NCBI GenBank assembly: GCA_040770645.1
Contig: JAXGIS010000003.1
Coordinates: 1 to 64,000 of the forward strand
Reading direction: 5' to 3'
DNA: 64,000 nucleotides
Origin: JAAYZX01 sp040770645
GTDB lineage: Bacteria > Actinomycetota > Thermoleophilia > RBG-16-64-13
A program made the position numbers and the translations under genes. Every line of letters starts with the position of its first letter. Positions within the stretch are counted from its first letter, which is position 1. Below the pieces are notes generated by a model. It ran no database searches. It saw nothing but the letters and a program-made list of their open reading frames with translations, and was not told where the DNA came from. This document shows, in pieces, positions 59,755-64,000 of the stretch.

Positions 59755-61274
59755 GGAGATTACCGCTGTCCTCAAGTCCCAGATCCGTGACTATGAGGCC
59801 GAGGTGGATGTCCAGGAGGTAGGCACGGTGCTGCAGTGGGCGACGGCATCGCCCGTATTCACGGGCTTGAGAATGCCGTTGCCTCGGAGATGCTCGAGCT
59901 TCCCCACGGGGTTATGGGGCTGGTCCTCAACCTCGAGGAAGATAACGTGGGCGCCGTGCTCCTGGGCGAGGATACCCTGATCAAAGAGGGTGACCTGGTC
60001 AAGCGCACCGGCCGGATCCTGCAGGTGCCGGTGGGCGACGCCATGGTGGGGCGGGTCGTGGACCCGCTGGGGAACCCGCTGGATGACAAGGGCCCTATCG
60101 AGGCCAGTGATTACCGTCCGGTGGAATCTGGCAAGGCTCCGGGAGTTATCCGTCGGCAGCCGGTCAAGGAACTCCTCTGCAGACCGGCATCAAAGCCGTT
60201 GACTCGCTCATCCCCATCGGCCGAGGTCAGCGCGAGCTGATCATCGGTGACCGCGGGACCGGCAAGACGGCCATCGCGGTGGACACGATCATCAATCAGA
60301 AGGGGCAAGACATCATCTGCATCTACGTGGCGATCGGTCAGAAGGCCTCCACGGTGGCGCAGATCGTGAATCGCTTGGACCAGTACGGGGCTATGGACTA
60401 CACGATTGTTGTGATGGCGTCCGCCTCGGCGTCTGCCCCACTGCGGTACATCGCGCCTTACGCGGGTGCGGCCATGGGCGAGTACTTCACCTACCAGGGT
60501 AAGCACGCTCTATGCATCTACGATGACTTGACCAAGCACGCTGACGCCTATCGGCAGATGTCGCTGCTGCTCCGTCGTCCCCCGGGCCGCGAGGCTTTCC
60601 CCGGAGACGTCTTTTACCTCCACAGCCGTCTGTTGGAGCGCGCATGCAAGCTCCGCGACGACTTGGGTGGCGGGTCGCTGACGGCGTTGCCTGTTATCGA
60701 GACGAAGGCCGGTGACCTGTCGGCCTACATTCCGACCAACGTCATCTCCATTACCGATGGGCAGATGTTCCTGGAATCAAACCTCTTCTTCTCCGGAGTA
60801 CGCCCGGCCATCAACGTCGGCATCTCGGTATCCCGCGTGGGCGGCAAGGCGCAGATCTCGGCCATGAAGAAAGTGGCGGGCTCACTGCGTCTGGACCTCT
60901 CCCAGTACCGTGAGCTGGAGGCGTTTGCGAAGTTCGGATCGGAACTGGACCCGGAGACCATGAAGACGCTGTCTCGTGGCGAACGGCTCGTAGCAGTGCT
61001 CAATCAACCGCAGTACAGGCCTTGGCCGGTGGCGGATCAGGTACAGGTGCTGTTTGCTGCCACCCAGGGCTATCTCGATGATGTGGAAGTGGCTCAAGTG
61101 TCGGAGTTCAACCAGAGCCTGCTCGATTTCCTGAAAGCGCAGCATCCCTCCATCGGGGAGAGCATCGCGGAGACCAGCGATCTCACCGATGCGGTGGCCG
61201 AGCAACTGCACGAAGCCATCCGGGCCTTCAAGGCGGATTACGTCAGCAGCGGCGCGACTCTGGTCGAGGCGTAG
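59738..61274 (+). CDS. atpA: ATP synthase F1 subunit alpha, frameshifted twice
   Basis: Start TTG (KLRPEEITAVLKSQIRDYEA); frame breaks near 59834, then GDGIARIHGLENAVASEMLE continues to GVIRRQPVKE; it breaks again near 60172, then LQTGIKAVDSLIPIGRGQRE, Walker A GDRGTGKTAIA and a clean reading to the end at TAG 61272. About 511 residues once joined. Non-catalytic nucleotide-binding subunit. It overlaps atpH by 17 nt. Confidence 0.95.
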
Positions 61275-61287
61275 GGGGCGGGCGACC

Positions 61288-62175
61288 ATGGCTAGCCAGA
61301 AAGACCTCAGGCGGCGCATCTCCTCGGTGGAGAACACGAGGAAGATCACCAAAGCCATGGAGATGGTGGCTGCGGCACGCTTGCGCCGTTCCCAGCAGCG
61401 CATAGAGTCGGCACGACCATACGCGTATTGGATGATGGAGTTCATCGCCGGTCTTGTACGTTACGCTCCAGCCGCCCCTACGGGGATCCCGCTTCTGGAT
61501 GTGCGTGCGAACACGGAGCGCGTGGCTCTGGTAGCGGTGACCGCCGACCGTGGGTTGTGTGGAGCCTTCAATGCCAACGTCGTGCGGCGTACGTTGGACC
61601 TCAAGCGCACGTACGAGGCCCAGGGCGTAGGAGTTGACCTGCACGTAGTCGGTAAGAAGGGCGTCTCCACCCTACGTTTCCAGGGGCACACCCTGGCGGG
61701 GGCGTATACCGGTATCACCGATCGTCCTCGCTATCTGAATGCCCAGACGATGGCCGATGTGCTGATTCGGGCATACTCTTCTCAAGAGGTTGACGCGGTT
61801 CATCTGGTCTACAACCGCTTCAAAACGGCCATGGAGCAGAACCTCACCGACGAAGTGATTCTCCCCATCCAGGAGGAAGTGGTTACGAAATACGCTTCCG
61901 AGGTGGTGGCTCCGCACATGGAGTTCATCTTCGAGCCGGGGCCGGGCAAGATCTTGCGCGATCTCCTTCCCACTTATGTGGAAATGGCGATCTTCCGGGC
62001 ACTCCTCGAGAGCTCGGCCAGCGAACACGGAGCGCGTATGACCGCAATGCGCAACGCGTCCGAGTCCGCTATCGACATGATCAGCAGTCTGAACCTGGCC
62101 ATGAACCGGGCTCGGCAGGCTTCCATTACTCAGGAAATCTTGGAAGTGGTGGCCGGAGCCGACGCCCTGGCCTGA
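61288..62175 (+). CDS. atpG: ATP synthase F1 subunit gamma
   Basis: A 295-residue rotor shaft. ATG at 61288 begins ASQKDLRRRISSVENTRKIT; VTADRGLCGAFNANVVRRTL and the C-terminal RMTAMRNASESAIDMISSLN, NRARQASITQEILEVVAGA are typical. The frame is open 99 nt upstream inside atpA without homology. Confidence 0.96.
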   Translation: MASQKDLRRRISSVENTRKITKAMEMVAAARLRRSQQRIESARPYAYWMMEFIAGLVRYAPAAPTGIPLLDVRANTERVALVAVTADRGLCGAFNANVVRRTLDLKRTYEAQGVGVDLHVVGKKGVSTLRFQGHTLAGAYTGITDRPRYLNAQTMADVLIRAYSSQEVDAVHLVYNRFKTAMEQNLTDEVILPIQEEVVTKYASEVVAPHMEFIFEPGPGKILRDLLPTYVEMAIFRALLESSASEHGARMTAMRNASESAIDMISSLNLAMNRARQASITQEILEVVAGADALA

Positions 62176-62187
62176 TGAGATGAAGTG

Positions 62188-62212
62188 CGCCGGCCGGCTG
62201 CGCAGGCCGGCG
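62188..62212 (+). other. RNA hairpin between atpG and atpD
   Basis: CGCCGGCC (62188-62195) pairs with GGCCGGCG (62205-62212) around a 9-nt loop, 12 nt after the atpG stop. No T-tract. Possibly a stability or processing element. Confidence 0.45.
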
Positions 62213-62235
62213 GCACGAGGAGGATACGTGGCGAT

Positions 62236-63656
62236 ATGAACAAGGGAAAGATAGTCGAGATCATCGGGCCGGTCCTGGACGTGTACTTCGAACAAGAACT
62301 CCCGGCCATCTACAACGCTCTGGAGATCAGGGCCGCAGACCCCTCCGGTGAGGAGATCAGGTTGGTGGCCGAAGTGGAGCAGCACTTGGGCGACAACAAG
62401 GTGCGCGCCGTGGCCATGGACTCTACCGACGGTCTGGCCGGGGTATGGAAGTCCTGGATACCGGGCAACCGGTGACGGTGCCTGTGGGTGAGGCCACTTT
62501 GGGTCGCCTCTTCAACCTCATCGGTGAACCCATCGATGAAGGTGCTCCACTTCCGGCAGACGTGGAGCGCTGGCCCATCCACCGCCCGGCTCCCACCTTC
62601 GATGCCCTGGAGCCCACCACTGAGGTGTTTGAGACCGGCATCAAAGTCATCGATCTTCTGGCTCCTTACGTCAAAGGCGGCAAGGTTGGCCTGTTCGGCG
62701 GTGCCGGCGTGGGCAAGACGGTTCTCATCCAGGAACTCATCAACAACATCGCCACGGAGCATGGTGGCCGCATGTCGGTCTTCTGTGGGGTGGGAGAGCG
62801 GACTCGAGAAGGCAACGACCTCTACCTCGAGATGCTGGAAGCAGGTGTCATCGCCAAAACGGCTCTGATGTTCGGTCAGATGAACGAGCCTCCAGGCGCA
62901 CGCTTGCGCGTAGGTCTTTCCGGTCTCACCATGGCCGAATACTTCCGCGATGTTACGGGGCAGGACGTGCTCCTGTTTGTGGACAACATCTTCCGTTTCG
63001 TGCAGGCAGGTTCCGAGGTCTCTGCCCTTCTGGGGCGTATGCCGTCGGCCGTGGGCTACCAGCCGACCCTGGCTTCCGAGATGGGCCAGCTTCAGGAGCG
63101 CATCACCTCTACCAAGCGTGGCTCGGTCACTTCGGTGCAGGCCATTTACGTACCCGCCGACGACCTGACCGACCCGGCACCGGCCAACTGCTTCGCCCAC
63201 CTGGACGCTACCACGGTGCTGAGCCGGGCTGTTGCGGAGAAGGGCATCTACCCTGCAGTGGACCCGCTGGATTCGACGAGTCGTGCTCTCGACCCGAACG
63301 TGGTGGGCGAGGAGCACTACAGTGTGGCCACACAGGTGCAGGAGACACTGCAACGCTACAAGGATCTCCAGGACATCATCGCCATCTTGGGTATGGACGA
63401 GCTGTCCGACGAAGACAAGCTCCTGGTGCAGCGGGCGCGCAAGATCGAACGTTTCTTGTCGCAGCCGTTCACAGTGGCGGAAGCGTACACCGGGCGGGAC
63501 GGCAAGTACGTCAGACTGGCCGACACCATCCGTGGGTTCAAAGAAATCGTGGAAGGACGTCACGACGACATACCGGAGCAGGCCTTCTACATGGTGGGGA
63601 CCCTGGAGGAAGCCGTGGCCACGGCCAAGCGCATGCGTGGCGAGGCGGAGGAGTAG
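62236..63656 (+). CDS. atpD: ATP synthase F1 subunit beta, frameshifted
   Basis: ATG at 62236 gives NKGKIVEIIGPVLDVYFEQE to VAMDSTDGLA; one base is missing near 62438-62443, after which RGMEVLDTGQPVTVPVGEAT continues. Walker A GGAGVGKTVL, catalytic Glu region GERTREGNDLYLEM and LLFVDNIFRFVQAGSEVSAL are intact. About 473 residues joined. Catalytic subunit of F1. Confidence 0.96.
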
Positions 63657-63659
63657 GCT

Positions 63660-64000
63660 GTGGCCTCAGGACAGCAGGACACCCCGTTCCTTCGGGTGGA
63701 GGTTGTCGACCCTGACGGGCTGACTTTTGAGGGCGATGTGGCCATGGTGGTCATCCCGGCCGCATACGGCGAGATCGGGATCTTGCCTCAGCACGCGCCG
63801 TTGGTGGCGAAACTCGACATCGGCGAGTTGCGGGTGAAAACGCTCGGCAATCAGTGGATGTCGTTGGCGGTGGCCGAGGGCTTCGTTCTGGTGCAGCAGG
63901 ATCGCGTGATCGTGTTGGCCGACTCGGCTGAACTGGCCAGTGAGATAGATGAGGAGAAGGCCATCCGCGCCCGCGACCGTGCGTTGGCCAATCTGGCCAT
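63660..64000 (+). CDS. atpC: ATP synthase F1 subunit epsilon, 3' truncated by window end
   Basis: The frame from GTG at 63660 is open to the last base. PFLRVEVVDPDGLTFEGDVA, VVIPAAYGEIGILPQHAPLV and GFVLVQQDRVIVLADSAELA form the beta-sandwich domain, and IDEEKAIRARDRALANLA starts the C-terminal helical domain. About 113 residues visible of an expected 130-140. Starts 4 nt after atpD. Confidence 0.94.
   Translation, partial: MASGQQDTPFLRVEVVDPDGLTFEGDVAMVVIPAAYGEIGILPQHAPLVAKLDIGELRVKTLGNQWMSLAVAEGFVLVQQDRVIVLADSAELASEIDEEKAIRARDRALANLA

Overview
This 64 kb window is mostly a conserved housekeeping region of a GC-rich bacterium, very probably a deep-branching member of the Actinobacteria (Thermoleophilia- or Coriobacteriia-like; the class is inference). 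Supporting signs are heavy GTG/TTG start use, a long charged helical insertion near the N-terminus of the RNA polymerase beta' subunit (typical of actinobacteria), zinc-type ribosomal proteins L31, L33, L36, S14 and L24, and the order rpmE, DUF1385 gene, prfA, prmC, tsaC, rpiB, glyA, dCMP deaminase, atp operon.

Layout. 1-6 kb: a catabolic cluster on the + strand with the 3' part of a B12-dependent acyl-CoA mutase large subunit, hyuA and hyuB (hydantoinase / acetone-carboxylase-type ATP-dependent enzyme) and a GntR/FadR-type regulator. 6-9.6 kb: a divergent glutamine synthetase, a DUF5658-like membrane protein, a broken PAS-domain gene and a TtcA-type tRNA thiolase. 9.7-10.4 kb: tRNA-Tyr, -Thr, -Met and -Trp with rpmG. 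10.4-26.5 kb: secE, nusG, rplK, rplA, rplJ, rplL, rpoB, rpoC, rpsL, rpsG, fusA, tuf. 26.6-41.9 kb: the S10, spc and alpha operons in canonical order from rpsJ to rplQ, closed by a terminator. 42-49 kb: ECF transporter module ecfA1-ecfA2-ecfT, truA, rplM-rpsI, acpS, an NAD(P)HX repair gene, a CBS-domain gene and a small membrane protein. 49-57 kb: cca, rpmE, DUF1385, prfA, prmC/tsaC, rpiB, glyA, dCMP deaminase. 57-64 kb: the F1Fo ATP synthase operon atpI-B-E-F-H-A-G-D-C, with atpC cut by the window end.

Functionally the window covers transcription (rpoA, rpoB, rpoC, nusG), translation (about 30 ribosomal proteins, two elongation factors, IF1, RF1 and its methylase, tRNA maturation enzymes), secretion (secE, secY), cofactor uptake (ECF module) and ATP synthesis. 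Promoter-like boxes with 17-18 bp spacing lie before the tRNA cluster, rpsL, rplM and atpI. Strong RNA hairpins lie between mutase and hyuA, rplL and rpoB, atpE and atpF, and after rplQ and rpsI.

Quality warning. About 20 genes, most of them essential, are interrupted by one or more single-base frameshifts, clustered in several stretches. I read these as sequence errors in a draft or metagenome assembly, not pseudogenes. I found no CRISPR array, insertion sequence, phage or defence system. The most interesting biological observation is an alpha-CTD-like domain at the C-terminus of RpoC. Next come the uncharacterised mutase-hyuAB cluster and a possible PrmC-TsaC fusion.
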